DNA of 64,000 bases, taken from the NCBI RefSeq assembly GCF_041431135.1, contig NZ_CP107799.1, positions 8,882,501-8,946,500 on the forward strand. The letters run 5' to 3'. Within the stretch, counting starts at the first letter, position 1. The number at the start of each line of letters is the position of its first letter. The notes under the pieces are model-generated. The model made no database searches and was not told the origin of the DNA. It saw only the letters and a program-made list of their open reading frames with translations. This document shows positions 10,038 to 18,292 of the stretch, one piece after another. The stretch comes from Streptomyces sp. NBC_00554. Lineage in GTDB: Bacteria > Actinomycetota > Actinomycetes > Streptomycetales > Streptomycetaceae. Made by a program: the position numbers and the translations under genes.

Positions 10038-10583
10038 ACGGCGGCCGGGGCGGGCGTAGATGGTGCTCGTCAGCACCGCCCGCCCGGCCGCCGTGCGCGA
10101 GAGCCGCTCGACCAGCGGGACGGGCATGCGCCGCGCGGCCTGCCGCATCGCGAGCAGCACACCGAACGCGTACCGCCGTTCGGCCTGCGTCCAGAACCCG
10201 GCGGGCGAGATTGCGGTGACGGACCGTACGAGCTTCTCGCGGCCCAACTCCAGGGCCAGCAGCCCGCCCAGGGAGTTGCCCGCCACATGCGGTCGTTCGA
10301 TCTCCAGCGCCTCGCACAGCGCGCCGAGCGCGGGCACCACCGTCTCGAGGTCGTGCGTGAGGCCCTCGGGCAGCGCCGGCGACTCGCCGAAGCCGGGCAG
10401 GTCGACGGCTATGACGTCGCGTTCGGCCGCCAGGAGGTGGACGACCGGGTCCCAGGCCTGCCGGTGGTGGCCGATGCCGTGCAGCAGGAGCAGCGGCTCA
10501 CCGGTGCCCACGCGCGCGTAGGACAGCGTCACGGTCCTGGGGCCGCGCGGAGAGGGGAGGCTGAAGGAGACTGTGGCGGACAT
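9753..10583 (-). CDS. Alpha/beta hydrolase
   Basis: 276 residues from ATG 10583, preceded by GAGGAG at good spacing. The fold markers are LLLHGIGHHRQAWD (oxyanion region), DLPGFGESP, the nucleophile elbow GNSLGG (about residue 100), and the C-terminal catalytic histidine in LPGCGHVPMNDDP. No signal peptide is present, so it is cytoplasmic. The substrate is unknown; esterase, C-C hydrolase or haloperoxidase-like chemistry is possible. It is divergent from the ECF sigma factor and convergent with the transporter, whose tail overlaps its last 285 bp. Confidence 0.88.
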   Translation of the reverse strand: MSATVSFSLPSPRGPRTVTLSYARVGTGEPLLLLHGIGHHRQAWDPVVHLLAAERDVIAVDLPGFGESPALPEGLTHDLETVVPALGALCEALEIERPHVAGNSLGGLLALELGREKLVRSVTAISPAGFWTQAERRYAFGVLLAMRQAARRMPVPLVERLSRTAAGRAVLTSTIYARPGRRSPEAVVAETLALARAEGFTPTLRAGGSVQFTDDVPGLPVTVAWGTRDRLLVRRQGIRAKHIIPRARLIRLPGCGHVPMNDDPALVARVILDGSR

Positions 10584-10765
10584 GATGCTGCTCCTCGACT
10601 GGGACACGCAGGACATGCGGACAGGCTGACGGACCGTCTCGTAGACAGCTTGTCAGCAACTACTACCGACGGGTAGCCCCCGGTTGCCGCGAACCGCAGG
10701 CGGGTACGTTCAGTCCGACCGATTCCACCTGGACAGGGACGTGACGAGTCGGATGGGATGGAACC

Positions 10766-11650
10766 GTGGCCACCGACATCGCGATTGACGACTTCGAAGA
10801 GCACCGTCCCGTCCTGATGGGCGTCGCCTACCGCATGCTCGGGCGGGTGGCCGACGCGGAGGACGTGGTCCAGGAAGCGTGGCTGCGCTGGTCCGGCGCC
10901 GACCGGGCCGAGGTGCGCCAACCGCGCGCCTACCTGGTGCGGGTCACCACCCGGCTCGCCATCGACCGGCTGCGCCAAGTCCAGTCGCGCAACGAGGCGT
11001 ACGTGGGTCAGTGGCTTCCCGAGCCGTACGTCACCGACTTCGGGGACACCGTCCCCGACACCGCGGAGCAGGCCGTCCTCGCCGACTCCGTCTCAGTCGC
11101 CGTCCTCGTCGTCCTGGAGTCCCTCTCGCCCCTGGAGCGGGCGGTGTTCGTCCTCAGAGAGGCGTTCGGTTTCCCGTACGCGGACATCGCCGTCGTCCTC
11201 GACCGGGGCGAACCCGCGGTACGCCAGCTCGCCGGGCGGGCCCGCAAGCACGTGGACGAACGGCGCCCGCGCTACGAGGTCGACCCGGCCGAACGCCGCG
11301 CGCTGACCGAACGTTTCCTCGCCGCGGCGGCCGAGGGTGACCTGCAAGGGCTGCTGTCCCTACTGGCCCCGGACGCGCGTCTGGTCGCCGACAGCGGCGG
11401 GCTGTCCCAGGCCCCGCTGCGGGTCATCGAGTCCGCCGACAAGGTGGCGCGCTTCCTCCAGGGTGCGGCCCGCAAGAGCATCGCCGACCCGTCGTTCCGC
11501 TTCCTGGAACTCAACGGCGGCATCGCGCTGCTGGCCCTGTCCGGCGACAAGCCCGACAGCGTCTTCCAGTTCGACGTCGTGGACGGCCGCATCCAGTGCG
11601 TCTACATCATGCGCAACCCGGAGAAGCTGGTGTCGCTCGCCAAGGAGTAG
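10766..11650 (+). CDS. ECF41/SigJ-type RNA polymerase sigma factor
   Basis: 294 residues from GTG 10766, with GGATGG upstream. Sigma region 2 (about 10-75: YRMLGRVADAEDVVQEAWLRW) and region 4 (about 110-160: LSPLERAVFVLREAFGFPYADIA) are followed by a SnoaL-like C-terminal domain (about 175-290) ending with NPEKL. This architecture defines ECF41/SigJ sigma factors, which use the C-terminal extension instead of a separate anti-sigma factor. The hydrolase diverging from it is the likely target, although ECF41 genes usually neighbour carboxymuconolactone-decarboxylase or oxidoreductase genes. A run of repeated stops follows the gene. Confidence 0.93.
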   Translation: MATDIAIDDFEEHRPVLMGVAYRMLGRVADAEDVVQEAWLRWSGADRAEVRQPRAYLVRVTTRLAIDRLRQVQSRNEAYVGQWLPEPYVTDFGDTVPDTAEQAVLADSVSVAVLVVLESLSPLERAVFVLREAFGFPYADIAVVLDRGEPAVRQLAGRARKHVDERRPRYEVDPAERRALTERFLAAAAEGDLQGLLSLLAPDARLVADSGGLSQAPLRVIESADKVARFLQGAARKSIADPSFRFLELNGGIALLALSGDKPDSVFQFDVVDGRIQCVYIMRNPEKLVSLAKE

Positions 11651-11683
11651 CCGAGGAGTAGCCGAGGAGTAGCCGAGGAGTAG
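11641..11683 (+). repeat. 11-bp tandem repeat over the sigma-factor stop codon
   Basis: CCGAGGAGTAG occurs three times in tandem after a variant copy (CAAGGAGTAG) holding the real stop. Because the unit is 11 bp, the four TAG codons fall in all three frames. Confidence 0.9.
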
Positions 11684-11715
11684 CCGGGGGGAAACCCGCC
11701 CCGGCCCGTGCGGAC

Positions 11716-11754
11716 CGCCGAAAGCCCCCGTCCTCTGGACGGGGGCTTTCGGCG
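11716..11754 (+). terminator. Strong hairpin terminator after the sigma factor
   Basis: CGCCGAAAGCCCCCGTCC (11716-11733) pairs perfectly over 18 bp with 11737-11754 around a TCT loop, followed by TTGTGT. It separates the sigma gene from the GntR gene. Confidence 0.92.
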
Positions 11755-11837
11755 TTGTGTCACGAACATCACCCAGCACGAACGCCCTGTGAACGCTCTG
11801 CGGCAGCACCCCTGTGCAATCCGTAAGGGATTGAGGA

Positions 11838-11851
11838 TTGGTCTTGACCAA
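11838..11851. promoter_or_regulatory. DasR-like (dre) operator upstream of the GntR gene
   Basis: TTGGTCTTGACCAA is a palindrome with 6-bp arms and a 2-bp centre. It matches the core of the DasR-responsive element (TGGTCTAGACCA). It lies about 100 bp upstream of a GntR/HutC-type gene, in the AT-richer promoter stretch, so either DasR or the encoded regulator itself may bind. Confidence 0.6.
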
Positions 11852-11949
11852 GGGTGTAGGCGGACTTATGGTCACAGGGATAGTGCAGGAACCTTTAATA
11901 AACAAGGGCGCTAAAACGCCGCCGGGCCACGGCGATTGCGGAGGACAGG

Positions 11950-12711
11950 GTGGGGACCCAGCAGTTGGAAACGGTGCCGGAGCCTAAGTACTGGCATCTC
12001 AAGACCGTGCTCAGTGAGGCATTGGACTCCGACTTCACCGTGGGCGAGATCCTGCCCAACGAGCGCGACCTGGCGGCTCGGTTCGGGGTCGCCCGGGCCA
12101 CGCTCCGCCAGGCTCTGGAACAGCTCGAACTGGAAGGCCGTCTGCAGCGCCGCCGCGGGGTGGGCACCACTGTCGCCCCGCCGCGCGTGGGTGTGGCCGT
12201 CGGTTCCGAGCAGCACACGTGGCCGGGCGCGGTCGGCGACGCCTGGCAGCCCGCGGACTGCACGGTGGCGGTCCCGCCCGCGGGGGTGGCCGGAATCCTG
12301 GAGTCGGGCCACGACGAGCAGGTGCACACGGTGCGCCGCTCCCGCGTGACGCACGGCCAGCCGGTCGCCGCCGAACTGCTCTACATCCCGGCGTCCTCGG
12401 TGCCCGACCTGTCCGCGATCGACGCGCCCTCGGGCACGGCACGCGCGCGTGCAGTGCTGCGCGAGCTGCAGCGCCTGGACCTGGAGGGTCAGGACAGCGC
12501 CGTGGAGCTCGGTTCGGCCCGTGCGGACGACGCCAAGGAGCTCGACCGGCTTCCGGGAGCGCCCGTCCTCGTCGTCACGACCCGCTTCTTCGCGCAGGGA
12601 CGCACCGCGGCGGTCTCCGTCGCCACCTACCGCGCCGACACCTGCCGGCTGACCTTCGGCGACTCCGGCGGCGTGGAGATCCACCACGACCCGGAACGCA
12701 AGGCTTCCTGA
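11950..12711 (+). CDS. GntR family (HutC/UTRA type) transcriptional regulator
   Basis: 253 residues from GTG 11950, preceded by GGAGGA. The N-terminal winged helix spans about 15-80 (ILPNERDLAARFGVARATLRQAL). The C-terminal UTRA effector domain (about 90-245) includes VHTVRRSRVTHGQPVAAE and VSVATYRADTCRL. HutC-type regulators bind small metabolites such as aminosugar phosphates. A DasR-like operator upstream and a convergent ROK-family gene both hint at sugar or aminosugar regulation; this is inference. It lies between two strong terminators and is probably monocistronic. Confidence 0.92.
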   Translation: MGTQQLETVPEPKYWHLKTVLSEALDSDFTVGEILPNERDLAARFGVARATLRQALEQLELEGRLQRRRGVGTTVAPPRVGVAVGSEQHTWPGAVGDAWQPADCTVAVPPAGVAGILESGHDEQVHTVRRSRVTHGQPVAAELLYIPASSVPDLSAIDAPSGTARARAVLRELQRLDLEGQDSAVELGSARADDAKELDRLPGAPVLVVTTRFFAQGRTAAVSVATYRADTCRLTFGDSGGVEIHHDPERKAS

Positions 12712-12758
12712 GCCGCGAGCCGAGCGGTCTGCCACCGAGCAGCAGCCCAACGTACGAG

Positions 12759-12794
12759 CGTCCCGCCCCGGAAGACTCCGGGGCGGGACGTTTT
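12759..12794. terminator. Bidirectional terminator between the GntR and ROK genes
   Basis: CGTCCCGCCCCGGA (12759-12772) pairs perfectly over 14 bp with 12777-12790 around an AGAC loop, followed by TTTT on the plus strand. The flanking genes converge on it. Confidence 0.9.
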
Positions 12795-12819
12795 CGCATG
12801 CGTTGCACGCCGGTTCCGC

Positions 12820-13977
12820 TCAGCGCCGCGCGGTGACCGTTCCCTCCACCGCGAACAGCTCCTCCTCGACATGGTCGAGAGCCAGCCGCAGGGCGCCCGT
12901 CGCCACGGCGGCCTCGCCCAGGAGGGAGAGCGCCACCTTCGGCGGGCGCAGGCAGTAGCGCGCCAACTCGCGCCGCAGCGGCTCCAGAACGCCGTCCAGA
13001 CCGGCCGCCCAGCCCCCGATGACGACCAGCTCGGGGTCGAGCGCCAGGACGAGCGCCGCGACGTCGTGGACGAGACGCTGGATGAAGCGGTCGACCGCCG
13101 CGATGGCCCGCTGGTCGCCGCTCCGGGCGTACGCGAAGACCTCGGCGACCGCCTGCTCGTCGAGCGGGTGCAGCGGCTCGCCCGTGGTCGACAGCAGCGT
13201 CTCGGGCGTCACCTCGCGCCCCAGCAGATGCAGCGCGCCGATCTCCCCGGCCGCGCCCCCGTACCCCCGGTGCAGCCGTCCGCCGATCAGCGAACCGGCA
13301 CCGGGGCTGAGCCCGGCCAGCACGAACACCACGTCGTCCGACTCGGTGGCCGCACCCTTCCAATGCTCGGCGACCGCCGCCGCGTTGGCGTCGTTCTCGA
13401 CCAGCACCGGGCACTTGAAGGAACGGCTCAGCCGCTCGCCGAGACGCAGGCCCGTCCACTCCGGCAGCGCCGTGCCCAGGCGTACGGTGCCGTCCGCCTC
13501 GACGATTCCGGGGCTGCCGACGCCCACCGCGCGCAGGGAGCTCCGGGCGACGCCCGCCCGGCGCAGCAGCTCGGCGACCGCCGTACGCAGCCGATCGAGC
13601 CGCTCGTCCGCCGACGCCGTCTCCTCCACGTCCTTGGACATGGCGCCGAGCACCCGGCCGTCCAGGTCCGAGAGGAGCGCGGCGACCCGGTGCGGGCCGA
13701 TCTCCAGGCCCAGCAGATGGCCCGCCTCGGCCCGGAAGCGGAACCTGCGTGCCGGACGGCCCTGGCGCCGGGCAGCGCCCTCCTCGGCCGCCTTCTCGAC
13801 CACGAGCCCGGCTTCCATCAAGCCCTCGACGACTCCCTCGACCGTCGGCCGGGACAATCCGGTCACCCGGGTGATCTCGGTGAGGGTCGCGCAGTCCGTG
13901 GTGCGCAGCGCGTGCAGCACCACCGCGGAATTGATCCTTCGCAGCAGAGAGGGGTCCCCGCCGGTCAACTGCCCCAA
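12820..13977 (-). CDS. ROK family transcriptional regulator
   Basis: 385 residues from ATG 13977. The N-terminal helix-turn-helix (about 15-65, TLTEITRVTGLSRPTVEGVV) precedes a ROK domain (about 85-380) with the nucleotide-binding LGLEIGPHR, a GSPGIV segment, VENDANAAAVAEHW, and GAAGEIGALHLLG. The canonical Cys-rich zinc motif of ROK sugar kinases is missing, so it is more likely a repressor than a kinase. Such proteins are usually NagC/XylR-type regulators of sugar uptake. It converges with the GntR gene and has no obvious transporter beside it. Confidence 0.9.
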   Translation of the reverse strand: MGQLTGGDPSLLRRINSAVVLHALRTTDCATLTEITRVTGLSRPTVEGVVEGLMEAGLVVEKAAEEGAARRQGRPARRFRFRAEAGHLLGLEIGPHRVAALLSDLDGRVLGAMSKDVEETASADERLDRLRTAVAELLRRAGVARSSLRAVGVGSPGIVEADGTVRLGTALPEWTGLRLGERLSRSFKCPVLVENDANAAAVAEHWKGAATESDDVVFVLAGLSPGAGSLIGGRLHRGYGGAAGEIGALHLLGREVTPETLLSTTGEPLHPLDEQAVAEVFAYARSGDQRAIAAVDRFIQRLVHDVAALVLALDPELVVIGGWAAGLDGVLEPLRRELARYCLRPPKVALSLLGEAAVATGALRLALDHVEEELFAVEGTVTARR

Positions 13978-14076
13978 CGTCCGTCCTCCCAGCTCGTGCG
14001 CGTGTTGGCCGGATCGTACTCGGCGCGGCGGACCCCGGCGAGTGCCGGGGACCAGTTACCTACTGACGGGTCGGAC

Positions 14077-14739
14077 TCACCCGGGCGCCACGAACCCCGA
14101 CTCGTACGCCGCGATGACCGCCTGCGTACGATCCCGGGCCCCCAGCTTCGCCAGTACGGCGCTGACATGGGACTTGACCGTCTCGGTCCCGACGATCATC
14201 CGAGCGGCGATCTCGGCGTTCGACATCCCCCGCGTCATCAGCCGCAGCACCTCCGCCTCCCGCTCGGTCAGGGCCGCCCGATCCATGGCCGCGCGCGCAG
14301 CCGGATTCCCCGCGCTGTCCCCGTACTCGGCGGCCAACTGCCGTACGGAAGCGGGGAACAGCAGAGACTCGCCCTCGGCGACGAGCCTCACCGCGTGCAC
14401 GATCTCGGCCGGCCGCGCCCGCTTCAGCAGAAACCCGTCGGCGCCCGCCCGCAGCGCCTCGTAGACGTACTCGTCGTTCTCGAACGTCGTCACCACCAGG
14501 ATCTTCGGCGGATCGGCCACGGTCCGCAGCACCGCGCGTGTGGCCTCGATGCCGTCCATCAGGGGCATTCGTACGTCCATGGCGACGACGTCGGGCCGCA
14601 GTTGCCGTACCAGCGGGATCACCGCGGCACCGTCGGCGGCCTCCCCGACGACCTCGATGTCGGGCTGGGCCTCCAGGACGGCGCGCAGACCAGCGCGTAC
14701 GAGGGGTTCGTCGTCGACGAGGAGAACGGTGACCGGCAT
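14077..14739 (-). CDS. NarL/FixJ-family response regulator
   Basis: 220 residues from ATG 14739. The receiver domain (1-120) has the acidic pair VDDE, the phosphoacceptor D55 in VAMDVRMP, and K106 in GFLLKRARP. A LuxR-type helix-turn-helix closes the protein (about 150-210: LTEREAEVLRLMTRGMSNAEIA). It lies 14 bp after the histidine kinase gene, so the two form one operon. The ABC exporter divergent from the kinase is the probable regulon, the layout of Streptomyces systems that sense cell-envelope stress or a transported compound. Confidence 0.95.
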   Translation of the reverse strand: MPVTVLLVDDEPLVRAGLRAVLEAQPDIEVVGEAADGAAVIPLVRQLRPDVVAMDVRMPLMDGIEATRAVLRTVADPPKILVVTTFENDEYVYEALRAGADGFLLKRARPAEIVHAVRLVAEGESLLFPASVRQLAAEYGDSAGNPAARAAMDRAALTEREAEVLRLMTRGMSNAEIAARMIVGTETVKSHVSAVLAKLGARDRTQAVIAAYESGFVAPG

Positions 14740-14753
14740 CCGGCCAGCGTAGA

Positions 14754-15908
14754 TCAGCGCAGCGGCAGCTCTACATGCACCTGCCAGTCACCCTCGTCCG
14801 GCCCCGTCCGCGCCCGGCCGCCGAGCAGCGCCGCGCGCTCCCGTATCCCGCGCAGCCCGCTGCCCCGGCCGGGCCCCGATATCTCCGCGGTGAGCGGATT
14901 GCGGACCTCCAGGACCAGCCCGCCGTCCTGGACCTCGATACGGACCCGGGCCGGGACGCTTCCCGCATGCCGCAGGACATTGGTGAGCGATTCCTGGAGG
15001 ATGCGGTACCCCTCGCGGGACACCGGACCCGGCACGGTCTCCACGGGACCGGTCACCTCGGCGTCGACCTTGGCCCCGGAGGCACGCGCCGACTCCAGGA
15101 GCCGGTCGGCCTCGGTCAGGGTGGGGCGACTGCTCACCGGACGCTCCGCCTCCCGCAGCACACCGAGCACCCGCTCCAGGTCCTCCAGAGCGGCCCGGCC
15201 GGTGTCCTCGATGGCGCCCAGGGCCCGGTCGGTGAACGCGGGGTCGCCGGCCGCCCGGGCCGCGCCCGCCTGCACCACGGCGACGGTCAGCGCGTGACCG
15301 ATGGAGTCGTGGAGCTCACGGGCGATGCGGTTGCGCTCCAGGAGCTGATCGGTGCGCTCCTCCAGGGCAGCGAGCCGCTCGCCGGCGGAGGGGCCGAGGA
15401 GGCGGCGGGCTATCGCCGTGATCAGCTCGCCGAGGCCGATGACCGCGCCGTACAGCGCGAGCAGTGGGAACGGGAAGAGCAGCCCGTAGGCCCAGTGCGC
15501 ATGCGAGAGCGGCACGAAGGGGTTGTCGGTCGTGTCGTGGCCGGTCGCCGCGAAGACGAGATCGAAGGCGATCAGCGGCAACCAGACAGAGAGCCCGCAA
15601 GCCACCCACCCGCTCACCAACCGGATTTCCAGCCAGAGCACGGTCCGCCAGCGGTCCCGCCACGTGGCCGCTGGAGCGACCGAGAACGCCGCCTCCCCGC
15701 CGCCCCGCGCCAGCATGAACTGCGCCTGCACACCCTCGCCCCGCCGGACGGCCGGGATCAGCCCCAGCGGAACCAGCAGCACGGCGGGCACCCACGGCTT
15801 CGACATGTCGATGAACAGCCACACGCTGGTGAACAGCATCGGCACCCACAGGTGCAACCAACGCGTGTACGTCGTCCCCCGGAGCAGCGGGCGCAGAAAA
15901 CGGGCCAT
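14754..15908 (-). CDS. HisKA_3 sensor histidine kinase
   Basis: 384 residues from ATG 15908 (MARFLRPLLRG). Four hydrophobic segments (about 20-55 as a pair, 98-122 and 140-165) form a membrane input domain without a large extracellular loop. The dimerisation/phosphoacceptor box NRIARELHDSIGHALT puts the active histidine at H200. The C-terminal HATPase has the N-box ESLTNVLRHAG and the glycine-rich GRGSGLRGIRERAALLGG. Intramembrane-sensing kinases of this type commonly detect transporter status or membrane stress. The frame stays open far upstream, but that extension is antisense to the ABC gene and not credible. Confidence 0.94.
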   Translation of the reverse strand: MARFLRPLLRGTTYTRWLHLWVPMLFTSVWLFIDMSKPWVPAVLLVPLGLIPAVRRGEGVQAQFMLARGGGEAAFSVAPAATWRDRWRTVLWLEIRLVSGWVACGLSVWLPLIAFDLVFAATGHDTTDNPFVPLSHAHWAYGLLFPFPLLALYGAVIGLGELITAIARRLLGPSAGERLAALEERTDQLLERNRIARELHDSIGHALTVAVVQAGAARAAGDPAFTDRALGAIEDTGRAALEDLERVLGVLREAERPVSSRPTLTEADRLLESARASGAKVDAEVTGPVETVPGPVSREGYRILQESLTNVLRHAGSVPARVRIEVQDGGLVLEVRNPLTAEISGPGRGSGLRGIRERAALLGGRARTGPDEGDWQVHVELPLR

Positions 15909-16016
15909 TGCGTCATCGTGACAGGCCGCACCGACAACAGGCTTCCCCCGGGCGGGGGAGACGGTGTCCCCCCGCGGGGGAGGTGACGATCCCTCACCGG
16001 CGGCCAGGCTGGGCCC

Positions 16017-16952
16017 ATGACCAGCATCGACGTCCAAGACCTCACCAAGGAGTACGGCAGCACCCGCGCCGTGGACCAGCTCACCTTCAGCGTCCTCCCC
16101 GGCCGCGTCACCGGCTTCCTCGGTCCCAACGGCGCCGGAAAGTCCACCACCATGCGGCTCGTGCTCGGCCTGGACCGGCCCACGTCCGGCACCGCCACCA
16201 TCGGCGGCCGCGCCTACGCCGACATCCACGAGCCCCTGCGCCACGTCGGCGCCCTGCTCGACGCGCAGGCCCCGCACGGATCGCGGACCGCCCGCAACCA
16301 TCTGCGGGCGCTCGCCGCGAGCAACCGCATCCCGGAGCGCCGCGTGGACGCGGTCCTCGAGCAGGTGGGGCTTGCTTCCGTCGCACGGCGCCGGGTGAAG
16401 ACGTACTCCCTGGGGATGCGCCAGCGGCTGGGCGTCGCGGGCGCGCTCCTCGGGGACCCGCCCGTGGTGCTGCTCGACGAACCGTCGAACGGGCTCGACC
16501 CCGAAGGGATCATCTGGATGCGGGAGTTGATGCGCGAGCTGGCCCGAGAGGGCCGCACGGTGCTCGTCTCCAGCCACCTCATGAACGAGACCGCGTCCTT
16601 CGCCGACCACCTCGTCGTCCTCGGCCGGGGCCGGCTGCTCGCCGACACACCCATGCGGGGATTCATCGACGCACGCGTGCAGCCCCGCGTACGGGTGCGC
16701 ACCACTGACGGCGGCGCTCTGGGCGGCCTGTTCAAGGACCACGGCATCGAGGCCGTCGAGGGCGAGGACGGACGCTGGACCGTGCTCGACGCGCGCGTGG
16801 AGGACATCGGACGCCTCACCTCGGCCTCGGGCGTGCCCATCCTCGAACTCGCGGCGGAGGAAGGCACGTTGGAGCAGGCCTACCTGGATCTGACGGCCAC
16901 CGAGACCGAGTTCGCCGCCACGCCGTCCCCGACGCAGCCTCAGGAGGCCTGA
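16017..16952 (+). CDS. ABC transporter ATP-binding protein (drug/antibiotic exporter type)
   Basis: 311 residues from ATG 16017. The NBD carries Walker A GPNGAGKST (about 38-46), signature YSLGMRQRLGVA, Walker B VVLLDEPSNGLDPEG and the switch histidine in VSSHLM. The C-terminal 80 residues form the DUF4162-like tail of DrrA/CcmA-type subunits. It is followed after 2 bp by its permease gene. The divergent two-component system on the other side is its likely regulator. Confidence 0.96.
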   Translation: MTSIDVQDLTKEYGSTRAVDQLTFSVLPGRVTGFLGPNGAGKSTTMRLVLGLDRPTSGTATIGGRAYADIHEPLRHVGALLDAQAPHGSRTARNHLRALAASNRIPERRVDAVLEQVGLASVARRRVKTYSLGMRQRLGVAGALLGDPPVVLLDEPSNGLDPEGIIWMRELMRELAREGRTVLVSSHLMNETASFADHLVVLGRGRLLADTPMRGFIDARVQPRVRVRTTDGGALGGLFKDHGIEAVEGEDGRWTVLDARVEDIGRLTSASGVPILELAAEEGTLEQAYLDLTATETEFAATPSPTQPQEA

Positions 16953-16954
16953 CC

Positions 16955-17677
16955 ATGACGTTCGCCCCCGCACTCCGAGCCGAGTGGATCAAGATCCGGA
17001 CCCTGCGGTCGCTGGTCGGAGGACTGTGCGGCGTTCTCCTCGCCACCGCGCTCTTCTCGGCCATCGCCGGGCTCGACGGCGAAGGCGAGGATTTCGACCC
17101 GCTGTTCTCGGCGTTCTTCGGCGTCAGCTTCGGACAGATCGCGGCGATCACGTTCGGCGCGCAGGCGGTCTCGGCCGAGTTCCAGGGCGGTGCGCTGCGG
17201 GTGTCGTTGGCCGCGGTGCCCGACCGGCTGCGGTGGTTCGCGGCCAAGGCCGTGGCGATCGCCATTCCCGCGCTGACTGTCGGCCTGGGCACGGGAGTTG
17301 TGAGCCTGGTGGTGGGCAAGGCGGCTCTGGGGACGAAGGCGAGCGGGCTGACCTGGAGCGAGGAACTGCGCGGAGTCGTCGGCTGCGGCATCTATCTGAT
17401 GCTCATGGCCCTGTTCGCGGCCGGTCTCACCGCCGTCCTGCGCAGCGGCGTCGCCACGCTGAGCATCCTGATCCCGTTCCTCCTGATCGTCTCCTTCGTC
17501 GTCGGGACCGCGTCGGCCGGCGTGGCCGACTTCCTGCCCGACAAGGCGGGCCAGGTGGTCTTCCACGAGACGTGGGACGGAGCCCTCGGCGCCTGGACGG
17601 GACTCGCCGTGACCGCGGCCTGGACGGCGACAGCCCTGGCGGCCGGCGCGTGGAGCATCCGGCGCCGCGACGCCTGA
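16955..17677 (+). CDS. ABC-2 type transporter permease
   Basis: 240 residues from ATG 16955, with AGGAGG overlapping the end of the ATPase gene, so translation is coupled. Six hydrophobic segments (about 20-42, 58-75, 105-128, 145-170, 176-196 and 212-232) fit an ABC-2 permease, and FAPALRAEWIKIRTLRS is the usual N-terminal amphipathic start. With the preceding ATPase it should form an export complex in the cytoplasmic membrane. Substrate unknown; peptide antibiotics or lipids are typical. Confidence 0.93.
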   Translation: MTFAPALRAEWIKIRTLRSLVGGLCGVLLATALFSAIAGLDGEGEDFDPLFSAFFGVSFGQIAAITFGAQAVSAEFQGGALRVSLAAVPDRLRWFAAKAVAIAIPALTVGLGTGVVSLVVGKAALGTKASGLTWSEELRGVVGCGIYLMLMALFAAGLTAVLRSGVATLSILIPFLLIVSFVVGTASAGVADFLPDKAGQVVFHETWDGALGAWTGLAVTAAWTATALAAGAWSIRRRDA

Positions 17678-17697
17678 CCGACTCGCCACGATCGTTC

Positions 17698-17733
17698 GGC
17701 TGTGCTCCGCGGAACTCTCCGAGGAGCACAGCC
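17698..17733. terminator. Bidirectional terminator between ABC permease and mug
   Basis: GGCTGTGCTCC (17698-17708) pairs perfectly with GGAGCACAGCC (17723-17733) across a 14-nt loop between two convergent genes. Confidence 0.8.
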
Positions 17734-17735
17734 TG

Positions 17736-18248
17736 TTACGTCTCAGCGGCAGCCGTCCGCAACCGCCCGAACTCCTCCGCCATCGTCGCCGCCGTCCAAT
17801 GCGCGTTGAGCCCACTGGGATTGGGCAGCACCCACACCCTGCTGACCCCGATCAGCCGCTCCTGCGGACCGATGACGGCCTTGCGCTCACCGAACGCCGC
17901 CCGGTACGCGGTCACGCCCACCACGGCCAGCCAACGCGGCCGCAGCCGCTGCACCTTGGCGGTCAGCAGCCGCCCGCCCTCGCGGTACTCCTCGGCGGAC
18001 AGCTCGTCGGCACGAGCCGTGGCGCGCGCCACGACGTTCGTGATGCCGAGTCCGTACGACGGCAACTCGCCCTGCTCCGAAGGCTTCAGCAGCCGCGGCG
18101 TGAACCCGGAGAGGTGCAGCACCGGCCAGAACCGGTTGCCGGGACGCGCGAAGTGGTGACCCGTGGCGGCCGTCATCAGACCCGGATTGATGCCGCAGAA
18201 AAGCACCCGGAGGCCGCCGTCGACGTTGTCCGCGACGACGTCCGGCAC
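17736..18248 (-). CDS. mug: G/U mismatch-specific uracil/thymine DNA glycosylase (Mug family)
   Basis: 170 residues from GTG 18248. The active-site region VLFCGINPGLMTAATGHHFARPGNRFW (shown by its pieces FCGINPGL and HFARPGNRFW) and the late motif VWVLPNPSGLNAHW are the two Mug/UDG-superfamily blocks. Mug-type enzymes remove uracil or thymine opposite guanine and ethenocytosine in base excision repair. The frame continues upstream toward the purB stop with LTPADLEAARDRL-like codons but no ATG or GTG, so GTG 18248 is chosen; a longer CTG-initiated form cannot be excluded. It follows purB by 44 bp on the same strand. Confidence 0.9.
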   Translation of the reverse strand: MPDVVADNVDGGLRVLFCGINPGLMTAATGHHFARPGNRFWPVLHLSGFTPRLLKPSEQGELPSYGLGITNVVARATARADELSAEEYREGGRLLTAKVQRLRPRWLAVVGVTAYRAAFGERKAVIGPQERLIGVSRVWVLPNPSGLNAHWTAATMAEEFGRLRTAAAET

Positions 18249-18292
18249 GAGCCGGTCGCGGGCGGCCTCCAGGTCCGCGGGAGTGAGCCGCG

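Noticed and set aside
10584..10765. ECF41-type promoter in the hydrolase/sigma interval
   Set aside because: No TGTCACA/CGTC pair at the right spacing could be placed with confidence.
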